Source: Excoecaria cochinchinensis
Lineage: Eukaryota > Streptophyta > Magnoliopsida > Malpighiales > Euphorbiaceae
NCBI GenBank assembly: GCA_947683425.1
Contig: CANTUQ010000043.1
Span: 13,348,501-13,412,500 of the forward strand
DNA: 64,000 bases
Direction of reading: 5' to 3'
The notes beneath the pieces are model-generated. The model was not told the DNA's origin. It ran no database searches and saw only the letters and a list, made by a program, of their open reading frames with translations. Of this stretch, positions 53,501-64,000 are shown in pieces (the first letter of the stretch is position 1; every line of letters starts with the position of its first letter). The translations under genes and the position numbers were made by a program.

Positions 53501-54345
53501 CCTAATTACCTTGTCTTAACTCCAATATCATTTTCTTAATTTTAATTCATTAAAGTTCCACATAGTCAACTTAATTCCCTTAGGTACATAATATGGTCAT
53601 TAGCAATTTCTTATCTAAATTTATTTTCATAAATTTTCTTTCTCCTAATTCATTATTTTAGCCTTAATTTCATATTTCTATACCAAGTTCTAATTAATCC
53701 CAACTTAACTACATGAATATACACATACCTCCATTTAAAACTTCATTAAAATTTATGGAAAATAAGAGAAATTGTATCCACCAACCTCCTTTCTTTCTTA
53801 ATTCTCTATTTCTCTTCCTTTTCCTTATTTTTTCTCCTTTTTTTTGCTTCCTCACCACCTTGGCCAAATTCATCATAGGAAAATTCAATCAATTTTCTTC
53901 CCAATTTTAATGAAATTTACATATATACACACCAACTACACCTAATTCTAATCAAAACTATAAAAATTCCATAAAAAACACTTGATAAAATTACCCAAAT
54001 TCAGTTCTTCAAAACTCTTCTCACTTAAACTTGCTATTAGGATGCTAGGAAGCTTAATTAGTGCTTAGGAAGTAATTTGGGGGCTTAATTTAATGGAAAA
54101 TGGTGGAGAAATGGAAGAAAAATGATGGAGTGAATATGGAAGGTGTGGCCGGCCAAAAGAGGGAAAAGGAGGTGGCTAACCTTCCTTGAATTTTTAATAT
54201 TTTTCTTGCTATAAATATCCACTCATAATAAGCCAAATGGGTTCAACCATAATTAGGCCCAAATACGCCTTATACTTAATTAATTAACCCTAAAAAATTT
54301 TTTCCCTATTTTTCTTATATTATTTCTCATAAAAATTAGGAACCC
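50595..54345. other. AT-rich insertion in O5, no gene found
   Basis: About 3.7 kb of very AT-rich sequence splitting O5. It holds degenerate repeats of TTACCATTTT..CCCTTTAGTC (51490-52270) and a short CCCTATGGCTAGCC segment near 52516 in a region reminiscent of plant LTRs. From 52900 to 54300 the sequence is pyrimidine-rich and ends with the GGCCGGCC-containing 54146-54156. It may be a decayed LTR element on the minus strand, but I cannot define its ends. No translated family was recognised; ORFs here are short and compositionally biased. Confidence 0.4.
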
Positions 54346-56380
54346 AAGATTATATGAAAATTCCTAAAGGGATGCATATCTGTCTAAGAAAAGGTAATGT
54401 GAAAATCCACAAAGGGCGTATTACCTTCAAATAATGATTACAAGTATCTAAAGTAATAAGGGGCTGCCAATAAAAGAGGTAAAACTGCCAGTCTGCATAG
54501 CATCAAGGCTGACCAGTGTCTCTACCGGTAAGACTGCTTCGAATGCCATCCACGACATCATACAACCTATAATCCCCAGTCAAACCATGTGTTGTTAATT
54601 TTAAGAAGCAAGCTAAGTAGAGTGGCAATACCATCTTAGTTTTGTAAGATGTAATGCTAACAAATCTATTTACGGCATCAAATAGGGCTTCTAAGGGAAG
54701 ATGTTAACCTCAAAACAGCTGAAGGTAGGATCTTGAGCGCTTAAACTATCTCTATTAGATAGTCCGGCATAGAGTGTAAGACACATGGTAAAGTCCTAAG
54801 GGCAAATAATATGCCCACTATGGTAGCTAGCTCCTTAAATAGGAGGCATATCTCTAGGTGTGTGAAGCAAAACACATGGAAATGGTGATACCAAAAGTGC
54901 ACAGCAGCCTGTAAAAAGTGCATGTCCGACCAGACCCATCTCAGGAATTTTAGGCCAGTTTATGGTGCAAGGATAGTGTTTTCCCAAGTTTTAGGGGCAT
55001 CTAATAATTTGGGAAATTTGATCACCCATGCCGATTCCATGCTAAAGTGAAGTAAAGAAAAAAGGGAAATTAATAAGAAATACATGAAGACAAAAAAAGA
55101 TAAAAGCTATCCTAAAGACAAGGAAAAGCTCTAGACAAAATAAAAAATGACAAGGAATAGAAAAGATAAAGAAAGACTTACTTGGGAGGAAAAGCTCTCA
55201 AAAGACAAATGAAAAATTGCAACACAAAGCAGCCAAAACACAGAGTAAAGATAGGCTAAGAAAAAATCATGATTGTGATTCATTTATCAATAGTAATGGA
55301 AGTTCAGCAATAACGCTTGTTACAATAACATCAACGGCCATTAGTTACTTTAGCAAAATAAAAATGAAAAAGGAAAGAAAGATAACCGATTTATATGAAC
55401 ATCTAAATCCATGCATCCACAAGCATCCATGCATACTATACATACATGGTTTTCTTTGTATTAACCATATGCATTAGGCAACTTCAACACCAAATGCACT
55501 TGCCAAATCATTGCAGCGTAACAACTCGTAAGCTTCATCAACTATAGGGGGCAAGCTTATAAGCTTTTTTGAAAAAAAAAAGCTTATAACACTCGTTCAA
55601 TCAACAAAAGAAAACTCAATGCAACCTCATGGCCACTTATTACAAGGATGCTCACCCCATTGCAGAGGACAAGCTAATTAGTTTTTGGCTATACTTACAG
55701 AGCAAGCAACCCCAATATAGGATAATTTTTTTCTCACTTACCCATATTAGGGGCAATCAGGCAATTGTACTTACCTAACATCTAAGTCTAAGAATAACCA
55801 AATAGGCTTTATGCAGATGTAATAAATAAAAAGCTTTAAGGATCCTTTTCAAATTGCCAACTCAATGAATGTAGATATTTTAAGAGTTAGCATTAGTCCA
55901 ATGAATGGAGAGCTTATAGGATAAGACCTGAGGAAAGAAGATATTCCAAAGGTCATAATCGATCCAAAGAATTGAGACATTATAATATCTCTTCTATAAT
56001 TAACTTATCAAATGGAGAGCTTTGGTGGTCAACCTTGATTTGAGGGATGGAGATATCTCAAGAGTTAGTCTAATGAACAGACAGCTTGTAAGACTAGACT
56101 GAAGGAACGAAGATATTTCGAAGGTCACAAGCCTGATCCAAAGAATAGAGATATTCTAGTGTCACTTTTACAATGATCTACTAAAAGATAAGCTTTAGTA
56201 GGTTAATGCTGACTTAAAGAACAGAGATATTCCATAAGTCAAAACCAATCCGATCGACATAGAGTTCCTATGATCACCTTCCAACCCCAATGTGGTCACC
56301 AAACTAGGTTTGCATCTTTGAACTTTGGTTCACCAAAATGCTTTATTTGCATGCTTCTCTAAAGTTGGTGACGACTATAG
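54346..56380 (+). other. O5 3' non-coding region
   Basis: It resumes O-family 3' sequence: GGTAATGTGAAAATCCACAA and GGGCGTATTACCTTCAAATA (54390) match O1 at 16430-16470. Purine-rich GAAAAGATAAAGAAAG tracts fill 55060-55220. A degenerate tandem array occupies 55850-56270, and the segment ends at TAAAGTTGGTGACGAC (56365-56380), in the position of the polypurine tract. No coding. Confidence 0.55.
55850..56270 (+). repeat. Degenerate tandem array in O5 3' region
   Basis: Three to four diverged units built around GAGATATTC..AAGGTCA..CCGATCC, AAAGAAT and GGAGAGCTT..AGTAGGTTAA. Low identity between units shows an old array. It occupies the same position as the arrays of O1. Confidence 0.55.
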
Positions 56381-57090
56381 ATACTAGGTTTAGGGCTCAC
56401 ATATTCGGATAAAACCTAGTAATGAAGCAATATTTTAAAATAATCAAGAAATTCTAGGAGCATGAGGATGAAAAATTGGTTAAAGGATAAAAAAGAAAGT
56501 TTAAGAGAATATATCAACAATCGTTAATGATATATCAACGCCCATTATTTTGCAAAAACACGAGTTGAAATCGTTGATGTAATAATGGGCATAATAGGTA
56601 TTACTTCACACATGTGTTTTCTATAAATAATTGATGAATTTGATTCTCACAGGATGTAATTTTTGGAGATTTTTGAGGTCTTTTCTCTCTACAAATAGTC
56701 CTAAAATCTTTAAAAAAAATCTAAAAACCCTTATAAGCTTCTCTTTGATCCTTAAATGTTTATCATCCTTGAGTTTTTGGTGTTTTCTCTAAATTTTTGA
56801 AGGCAAAATCTGAAGGTAAATATCATACAATGGTCTCTCCCTCTGTAGAACCCCCTAAAAGGTTGATCCATCCATTTATGCTTAAATGTGGTGAATCAAC
56901 CTTTTATTTCTTAGATTTTATTTCTTTAACCTTATGTTTATATACCCTTTTATTTCTTTAATAAATGGCTAGATTTAGGTTGTGGGTATAAGCGTGTTTA
57001 TTAGATTTATAAATTGGTCATTTTATACCTATAGACTAAATTGCATAAAATGAGAAGAATTGTATGTTAATGGCTAATTTAAAATAAATT
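56381..57090 (+). repeat. O5 3' LTR fragment
   Basis: It begins TATAGATACTAGGTTTAGGG, aligned with the O LTR start TGTAGACACCGGGTCCTGAG. A TATA box CTATAAATAATTG is at 56621 and donor-like CTGAAGGTAAAT lies at 56810-56821. The rest fades into AT-rich sequence, and the downstream limit is a guess where a P-family LTR takes over. Confidence 0.6.
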
Positions 57091-58543
57091 ACATGTCAAA
57101 TGTAGAATTAGATAAAAGATTGGGACTAAATAGCAAATACAACACTTGGACCAATGAAAATGAGACATTTAGCAACTCTAGAAAAGTGAAGAAGAATAAA
57201 GAGAAAGGAAGAAAGTTTACTTGGCCTATAAATAGGCCATTTGGGATGGCATAGAAGGGTTGGAAAATCCAGCCACTTCCATTACAAAAACACACCAAAA
57301 TTCTACTCCTACTCCATGCTTAAAGGACTCTAAGAAAAGCTTTATAAATCTCAAGGTCAAATTAAGATAAAAAGGTGAGAGTTGTTATGTTTATTTTCAT
57401 CTTCTTCTCCCAATTAGTAGAGTTAGAAATTATATAATAATATAGATATTTGGCATGGGATTTTGATAATACTAGTTGAGGATTTTATTAAGAAGAAGAT
57501 AGAAGTGGAGGAAGAATGATTAAAAGGGAGCTTTAGGAGCTAGTTGGAGCACAAAGCAAAGTTTTCAGAGCTTTTATTTTGTATGAATGTAAATAGATGA
57601 TGTGAACTAATTTTGATGCTATATTTATTCTAAATGATGATTTATTTTGATTTGTGGTTGTTGAATTGTTTGAAAGTGTGAAAAGTGGTATGTGGAGCAA
57701 AGAGGGGAAATTCTGTCTAAAGTTCCATTTGACCACGAGTTGGTTTTTAGGCTATAATTTGGTCTAGAAATCTCAAAATTAGATGATTCTAGTCGGAGGT
57801 GAAATTAAGATCCATACCTAAATATGTTTAGAAGAGGTCAAGAGCTGAATCTAGCTCTAAATTCCTCAAAATTGAGCCAAAAATTAGTGTACCTATTTTG
57901 CCCGGGTAATTGTAGCAGGTTCTATTCCCAAGGCCATTTCTGGAGTTATAGTGTTCCAAATGGTGTGAATCAAAATTATATTGAAACTATACATCTATAA
58001 GAATAACTTTATGATCAAATTATTTCTCTATCATTCCCAATAATTTTTCAAATTTGGGAGACAATTTTGTCCCTAAAAATTTCTCTAGAATAGTCTGTAA
58101 TGTTAAGGCCATAAATCCTACGTTATAGCTCTAAATGATGTGGAATTGTACCAGTAGACATTTAAGACATAGGGGAACAAAAGTCTAGAAGACTACTTTT
58201 GCTAAAAATGTCATTTACTAGCTAAAAATGTCATTTACTAGCTCAAAATCATGAGATAAGTTGGAAGAAGTCTCCGACTCAGCACCCCTATCATGACTAG
58301 TGATAGAGAGCTTTTGTCATGATTTGGCACCGCTATCACGACCTGTGACAGCCCCAATTCTATCACCCTTTGTTCTTTACGCACCATTCTTTATTCTAGA
58401 GCACCCAAATGCACTTCTAGAGCATAAATTAGGCTAAGAGAACTTACAAAACATAAAAGCAAGGTATAAACAACCAAAAGAAAATGATTATAGTGTAAAT
58501 GCCATAGAATTCTATATGTAAATAAATATTAAAGCATTGTTAA
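57090..58543 (+). mobile_element. P4: partial P-family LTR
   Basis: A palindromic TATA box GGCCTATAAATAGGCC (57218-57233) is followed by sequence parallel to P1/P2: TTTTAGGCTATAATTTGG (57747), GAGCTGAATCTAGCTCT (57842) and TGGAGTTATAGTGTTCCAAA. Near 58270-58370 it has its own palindromic units (TATCATGACTAGTGATAGA; TATCACGACCTGTGACAG). It is cut at 58543 by insertion of P5. The left end is not clearly defined. No coding. Confidence 0.6.
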
Positions 58544-61023
58544 TGTAACACCCCTTACCCATACGTAGGCAATCCCATCCGATAAGGAGTGAGATGCCAT
58601 ATGAGTCTAGGTGCCACCACATCAATACAAAACAAATCATACATTCATCCATCAACATATATACATAAATACAAGGTAATTAAAAACTTTGTGAAGCAAT
58701 ATAGAAAATGGCTGATCATGCATTAATATAACAATATCCGTTACATTACTATTCTGATCAACTAACAGAAGATACCAAAAGGTAATTACATATCCAAAAT
58801 ATAGAAATGTGGAAGCCACTACAAAAACTGATACAAGAGAGTTCTATACAAAAGAATCGTTAGAGATTACAAAAGCTGAACCCTACACTAAACCTTCTTG
58901 TGTTGGCTTGATTAACGGCGACTCTCCCAAAGCAAGACACCTTCCGCACCTGCACGGGTAAAAACACCGTGCTAAATGATAAACGCTTAGTGGGGAAACA
59001 CACAACAAAAGAATGGAGGCCATTCACAATGGTCGTCAAAGCGTAACACATACAGTATGACATATGCGGATAATTAAGTCAGATATATATAATCATATTT
59101 GCATACTAAAGCCATATATTCAAAAACTCATTCCACAGTTATATACATAATAACTGATAGCTCATAGGTATTATCATACTAATTCGGATATCACAATCTC
59201 ATAATCAATTCAAAGCAGAACAAAACAAGTAAAGCACCTGCTGACTCACAATAGTGGATAACGAGTGAACAGTGACGGTACCTTACGCGTACGAATCGGA
59301 CAGTGATGGTACCTTACGGGTATGAATCGAGAAACCATTTATTTTATCATATTCACAATATTTTTACAGAGGGGACCTTAAACAAGATCCAACTACTGAG
59401 GGGTTCGCGAGGAACCAAACGGGAACCTGATCGGGGTCCAAACGGAACTGAGGGCTGCAGCTATAAGACTCTATTAGGCATGCCTAACTATCTACTAGAC
59501 TGACTTTCGCAGGTCGTGCATAAACCAATTCATGTCTCAATTCACAATATATATAATTTTTCATTCATAACTCATATAATTATAGTCATATAAACAAGTT
59601 CATATAACATACAGTAGGAAAAAGACAAGAAAAAGACATTTAAAGTTCATTTTGGAAACACTAGGCACGCGGGAAAAACAGGTAGAACAGGGCCTCTGTC
59701 GCACTCGCGACAGAAGAGGCACGGACACGAATCGTGCTGAGGGACACGACTCTTGTCAATGGCTCAACCTAGTCGTGCTCCTCAAGCACGGTGTGACGTG
59801 CGCCCGGACCAGCAAGGCCCTCATTGAGCCCGCCTTTTGGGGCTCGAGGGATTGGTTCGCGTCTTTTTGATCATGGGCGCCATGAGCCATCATAGGTGTA
59901 TTCCTCCCAATAGAACATTGGGAAGAACAACCTAGCCTAATGACACCTAAAGGCACCTTGAGGTGTTCTGGAGTCGCCACCCAAAAATTTGGGAGAGGTC
60001 TCTAACCTCGATGGTCTTAAACCAAAGACAGTGTTCGGAACTTTACTTTTATTAATGAGTTAAGTTTTATAAGTGAGTTTTTAATGAAACGCGATTCCAT
60101 TCCTCTCCTCACACGAACATGCATTGAATTTAAAGCGCAACTCATCCACATTAGAAAGCGTCTAAATAAATAAATGAATAAATAAATTATATTAGAAGAA
60201 TAGAATTTGCCCCAAATACTTAATTTACAAGGGCCTAACATAAATAAATGAACACTTTAAAATAAATTATACATAAATCGGGTCATTTTTTGAATTTTAG
60301 GAATATTGGTTCCTTTTATTGAATTGAAAACTAGAGAACTGTTTTTTAGGTATTTATTGTGAAAAATCGGGATGAGTGATCCCTATTTTATGAAAATTAG
60401 TTCTCTATTTTGATGGTGAGATTTTATTGGGTAAAATAGGACATTGGTCCATTTTATTAGGAAAAACCCGAACTTATTAATAAAAATATTTTTATGATTT
60501 TAATTGATCGTGCATAAAAATAAATGATTTTATATAAAAAGATCCAAATGCGACAAATACGACAAATAAATCAAAATAAAGAAAAATGCGGAATTTAAAT
60601 ATGCAAACCAAAACGAGGCTCCCAATTCCTTGATTCTCCATTTTCGTCCATGGATAATGGTCAAATAAAAAGAACAAGTATTGTAGCCAAAAAAGAAAAG
60701 AAAATTAAGGTTAGTAATTAAATCAAATCAAATAAATAAAATAAATAGGTAAGTCAAATTAAATTAAATACATAAAATAAATAATGAACCAAATTAAATT
60801 AAATACGTACAACTAACAAATATATTAATTAAGTCTATCAAGTGAGTAAATCAAATAAATAAAGGGATAAAAACAAATGTAAGAATGAATGAACAACAGT
60901 GTGTGTGTGAACAAAATAAATTGGTCCCACGTGAATGCATGAATGGAAAATAAGGGAAAAAAGGAACAAAGATGGCCACTATGGCAATGGCTCAAGCCAT
61001 GAAAATATACATGTAAAATGAAA

Positions 61024-61026
<3 letters not shown>

Positions 61027-61077
<51 letters not shown>

Positions 61078-61133
61078 GATAATAATAATATATTATATTA
61101 ATTTAAAATAACAATAATAATATATTATTTTGA

Positions 61134-61164
<31 letters not shown>

Positions 61165-61165
61165 T
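61027..61165. repeat. (AAT)n microsatellites in O6
   Basis: Runs of AAT at 61027-61075 and 61138-61164, with broken units between; a further run lies at 61424-61461. Confidence 0.9.
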
Positions 61166-61423
61166 CTAAACAAATAAATGAATGGATGACATGAATTAAT
61201 AATCAAATAAGTTAAATATCAAATGCATGTTACACATGAATTAAATAATTAAACAAGTGGAAGAAATAAATATGCAAATATATGTGTGCTAATGGCCATG
61301 AGATGAAAACAATAGGTGGGCCCTACGTGAGAAGAAGAAAATAAATAAATGGAATAAGAAAAACACATGCATGCAAAAATGACAGTGGCCAACTTATGAG
61401 AAGAAATCATGCAAAAATATGAT

Positions 61424-61460
<37 letters not shown>

Positions 61461-62639
61461 GAAACATTATTAATATAAAGTAACAATAATGATGATGATG
61501 TTCAAAACTAAATAAAAATAACAAAATAATGAAATAAAGTAAAATAAAACAATTAAACAAAAGAGAATAAAATATACATAAATGAAGAAAACTAAAATAA
61601 ATAAACTAAATGAATCACATGGAAAAGAAGGCTAAAAGACAAAATCACTGTAGATTGGCCCAAAATGAAGGAAAAATGCAGAAACCATGCATATAGAACA
61701 GGACACAGAGCAGCTTTCACTTCCAGCAATCCATACAACGTGCCCAATATAGGATCTCGACCCCAAAAAATGGTAAAAAAAATGATTCACGCATAAAACC
61801 CATCAATATAATTGTCAAATAAAAAAACATAAATTGAGGCATGACACACAGAACCATGAATCAAGAATTGTGAAAAAAACTGAAACACATAAAAAACGAA
61901 GAAGATGAATAGTAAAGTCATTTTTGTAGTTTCTAATCTTTTAAACCATGAAAACTATCACAAACCTTGAATAAATCAAAGATAAAATGGGATAAATGAT
62001 TAACCCGTAATATCATCAATTGAAAAAAAAATAAAGCCAATGAAATCAAATATTAACAGACAACTATATGAAAAACAGAGGTTTATATATTCAAACACAT
62101 GGCTTTTTATAGAGAAGATGACAATGGTTGAGAATGATGAGTAGTGTTTTTCGATTTAACCCATTTATTCCATTTTTGGTTTGGTTTTGATGGGTGTAAA
62201 TGGATTAATAACCAATAGAAATACAAACAGCAAGAAATAGCAAATTCAAGAAATTAAATATCAAACCAATGCAAATATATACAAATAAACTTGATCCCTT
62301 TTTTACACTGTCCCGAGTTACAAGCTTTTGATGTTACCTTCAGATTTGTGGCCTCTAGATCATGAGGATTCAAACACTTTCAGCTCTCCTTGAACTGGTT
62401 TTTAGCTCCCGATTTCTTCTTCTCTTTTCCTCTTTCTCTTGCTTTCGGGTTTGTTCTTTCTTGGGTCTGCTCTCTCTCTTTTTCTCCCTTTTTTTTACCT
62501 TTCTCTTGGCGGCTCTCTCCTATTGTTTTTCCTTTCTCTTTTTTTGTTTATCTGCCGCCCCCCTTTTCAATTTCTTCATCTTCTTCTTTTTATTCCCTCA
62601 AATTAGGGTTAAGGGTATCCAAGTAATTTCCTCATTAAT

Positions 62640-62990
62640 TCCCTCCTTTTCTTCTTTTCTTAATTTTAATTAATTTAACTTAATTCAAATAACACACACA
62701 TTAATTAATTTAAACATTACATATTAATTAAACATTACATATTAATTACATCTTAATATAATTAAACATTACATACATTACACATTGATATAATTAATCT
62801 ACTTAATATATAATTTATCTAATTAATTAAACATTCTACATGTTAACTAATTAATTAACTAATTAATCTTTAATTTTACATGCATCTTAATTAATACAAT
62901 AATATTAACTAATTAACTAACCAATAAATTAACTAATTAACTAACAAACAACATTAACTAATTAATTTTACACATACACATATTTATATA
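62640..62990. repeat. AT-rich TTAATTAACTAATTAA array in O6
   Basis: Irregular tandem units of TTAATTAA, AACATTACATATTAATTA and TTAACTAATTAACTAA. It sits near the LTR 5' end (minus strand), in the place of the GC-rich block of the sister LTRs. Confidence 0.75.
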
Positions 62991-63089
62991 TTATCACATA
63001 CATTATTTTTTTCGGAGGGAATTATCAAGGATCCAAAATTATCATTGACATTTTATGCCGGACTCGGGACCCGGTGTCTACACACGGCA

Positions 63090-63310
63090 TGCATAGGAGA
63101 CGACATGAGCACGAGTCATGCTGAGGGACACGACTCGTGTCCATGTCGCTTCTCAGTCGTGCTCCACAGCACGCCACGGAGGAGGACTCACAGCAGCACG
63201 ATCCGTGCTGGGCAAGCACGAATCGTGCTTCTCCATCCGAGTCGGACATAGGCAAAGCTACAAGGAGTTTTGCACGAGAACGTGAAGTTTCCTCTCTGTC
63301 CCGCTCGCGA
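63090..63310. repeat. Palindromic CpG cassette of P5
   Basis: It contains GAGCACGAGTCATGCTGAGG, GACACGACTCGTGTCC, AGCACGATCCGTGCT, AAGCACGAATCGTGCTT and the flanking CTGTCCCGCTCGCGATAGAG. The portion left of O6 (59697-59790) carries a duplicate of the first half of the cassette. Confidence 0.82.
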
Positions 63311-64000
63311 TAGAGACAAGACTCCCAAATCCCAGCATAACGCAGAAACCCATAATTTTTTCCACTTCAAAACCATTTTGACCCAAAACACTTTTAATCC
63401 AATCTTACCTCAAATATGGCCTCCAAAACACCATAACAAATACAAAACAACATATTTCAACAATTAATTCCCATTAATTCATCCATTTACACAATAACAT
63501 TCCAAGAATCAAAAAATCTAGAAATTTACAGCACAACTCATTCAACTACACAATTACTTCATTAAATCCGCACTTATGCATAATCATTCATCACAACTAA
63601 AAACCCATATCATGCATGCCAATATAAACCCATATACACAACCAAAATTCCAGAAATTCATGCACATATACATAAGAACATATGAATAACCAAAACAGTA
63701 GAAATTCCCAAACCTTCTCTCCTTAGCTCCAAATCTAATGAGCTCCACTAGTACCAGCCTTCTCCTTGCCTTTCGGTTCATGAGGAGGCTCAACTAACAA
63801 CAACCCAACAAACACACACACACAACAAACCCTAGATTAAAACTCCAAACCCAGAAAAATGAAGAAGAAGATGAATAAGATGAAGAACAAGATGAAGAAT
63901 GCGGAAAACTTACCAAAAGAGACCCAAGGAGATGATCAATTCCCACTAGCAGCTCTTGAATCCAAGTTAGGATTCTTAGGGGAAGAGAAAAGGAAGAAGA

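Larger units (their letters stand above)
59792..63082 (-). mobile_element. O6: solo LTR, O family, inside P5
   Basis: A 3291-bp LTR from TGTAGACACCGGGTCCCGAG (63082) to ..GGGCGCACGTCACA (59792), flanked by perfect 5-bp duplications CACGG (59787-59791 and 63083-63087). No internal region. It has GGAGTCGCCA at 59970-59979, donor-like CTGAAGGTAAC near 62333-62343, several (AAT)n microsatellites, and an AT-rich TTAATTAACTAATTAA array (62640-62990) where other O LTRs have a GC-rich block. Confidence 0.93.
58544..64000 (-). mobile_element. P5: P-family LTR running off the right edge, split by O6
   Basis: The minus-strand element ends TGTAACACCCC.. at 58544 (the 3' end of the LTR). It keeps the GGCATGCCTAACTATCTACT stretch (59478) and CpG palindromes at 59697-59790 and 63090-63310. 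Solo LTR O6 interrupts it at 59792-63082. The part from 63088 to the window end matches P3 43800-44400 (CTTCTCCTTGCCTTTCGGTT near 63757). The TGTTACA end lies beyond the window, so solo or full-length status is open. Confidence 0.8.

Noticed and set aside
62362..62673. Hydrophobic, membrane-like ORF of 103 codons
   Set aside because: Derived from a TTTCTCTTT pyrimidine-rich leader segment of the O6 LTR, read against the direction of the element; similar pyrimidine tracts give similar false ORFs elsewhere.

Overview
The window looks like repeat-rich nuclear DNA of a flowering plant, probably a eudicot. It is AT-rich, and essentially all of it consists of nested, decayed transposable elements. 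I found no intact host gene, no rRNA or tRNA gene, and nothing prokaryotic. The only host-gene-like sequence is the last exon of a small plastid-type protein (UPF0426 family), carried inside a repeat at 42418-42594. Calls rest on translated motifs, shared LTR ends, primer-binding sites and 5-bp target duplications read by eye; no database search or alignment program was run.

Main family (called O here): long-LTR Ty3/gypsy elements of the Tat/Ogre type. LTRs begin TGTAGACACCGGG, end ..TCACA, and are followed by the primer-binding site TGGCGACTCCGCTGG. Copies: O4 (1-3026, minus, runs off the left edge); a solo LTR at 4902-7475; O1 (8977-25536, plus, the most complete); O2 (about 33745-46014, minus); O3 (46015-50274, minus); O5 (about 50275-57090, plus, fragmentary); and a solo LTR O6 (59792-63082). 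An older Tat-like element, E0, provides coding remains at 3027-4901 and 7476-8335. O1 and O2 share the same wreckage: gag without a capsid region, reverse transcriptase reduced to its N-terminus plus an inverted copy of itself, integrase, an antisense ORF, and tandem-repeat arrays in the 3' region. They therefore look like copies of a non-autonomous subfamily.

Second family (called P here): large LTR-only elements bounded by TGTAACA...TGTTACA. P1 (20292-23153) sits in the 3' region of O1 with target duplication CATCT. P3 (40833-44918) sits in a microsatellite inside the O2 LTR with target duplication TAATA. P2, P4 and P5 are partial. P5 is itself split by solo LTR O6 (target duplication CACGG) and lies inside P4, making a three-level nest at the right end.

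Between O1 and O2 lies a CACTA (En/Spm) transposon fragment (25537-about 31065, minus). It has a TNP2-type transposase with DUF4218 and DUF4216-like parts, a Transposase_24-type second protein, and a subterminal array of short inverted GTCGCTAA motifs.

Most interesting observations: (1) every readable O LTR carries a splice-donor-like motif, with an acceptor-like site just before gag, predicting a retrovirus-style splice that removes the primer-binding site; (2) an inverted reverse-transcriptase duplication shared by O1 and O2; (3) a second primer-binding-site core inside the LTRs; (4) fast-changing CpG-rich or palindromic cassettes in the LTRs of both families; (5) an O element (O3) carrying a gag of a different gypsy lineage.
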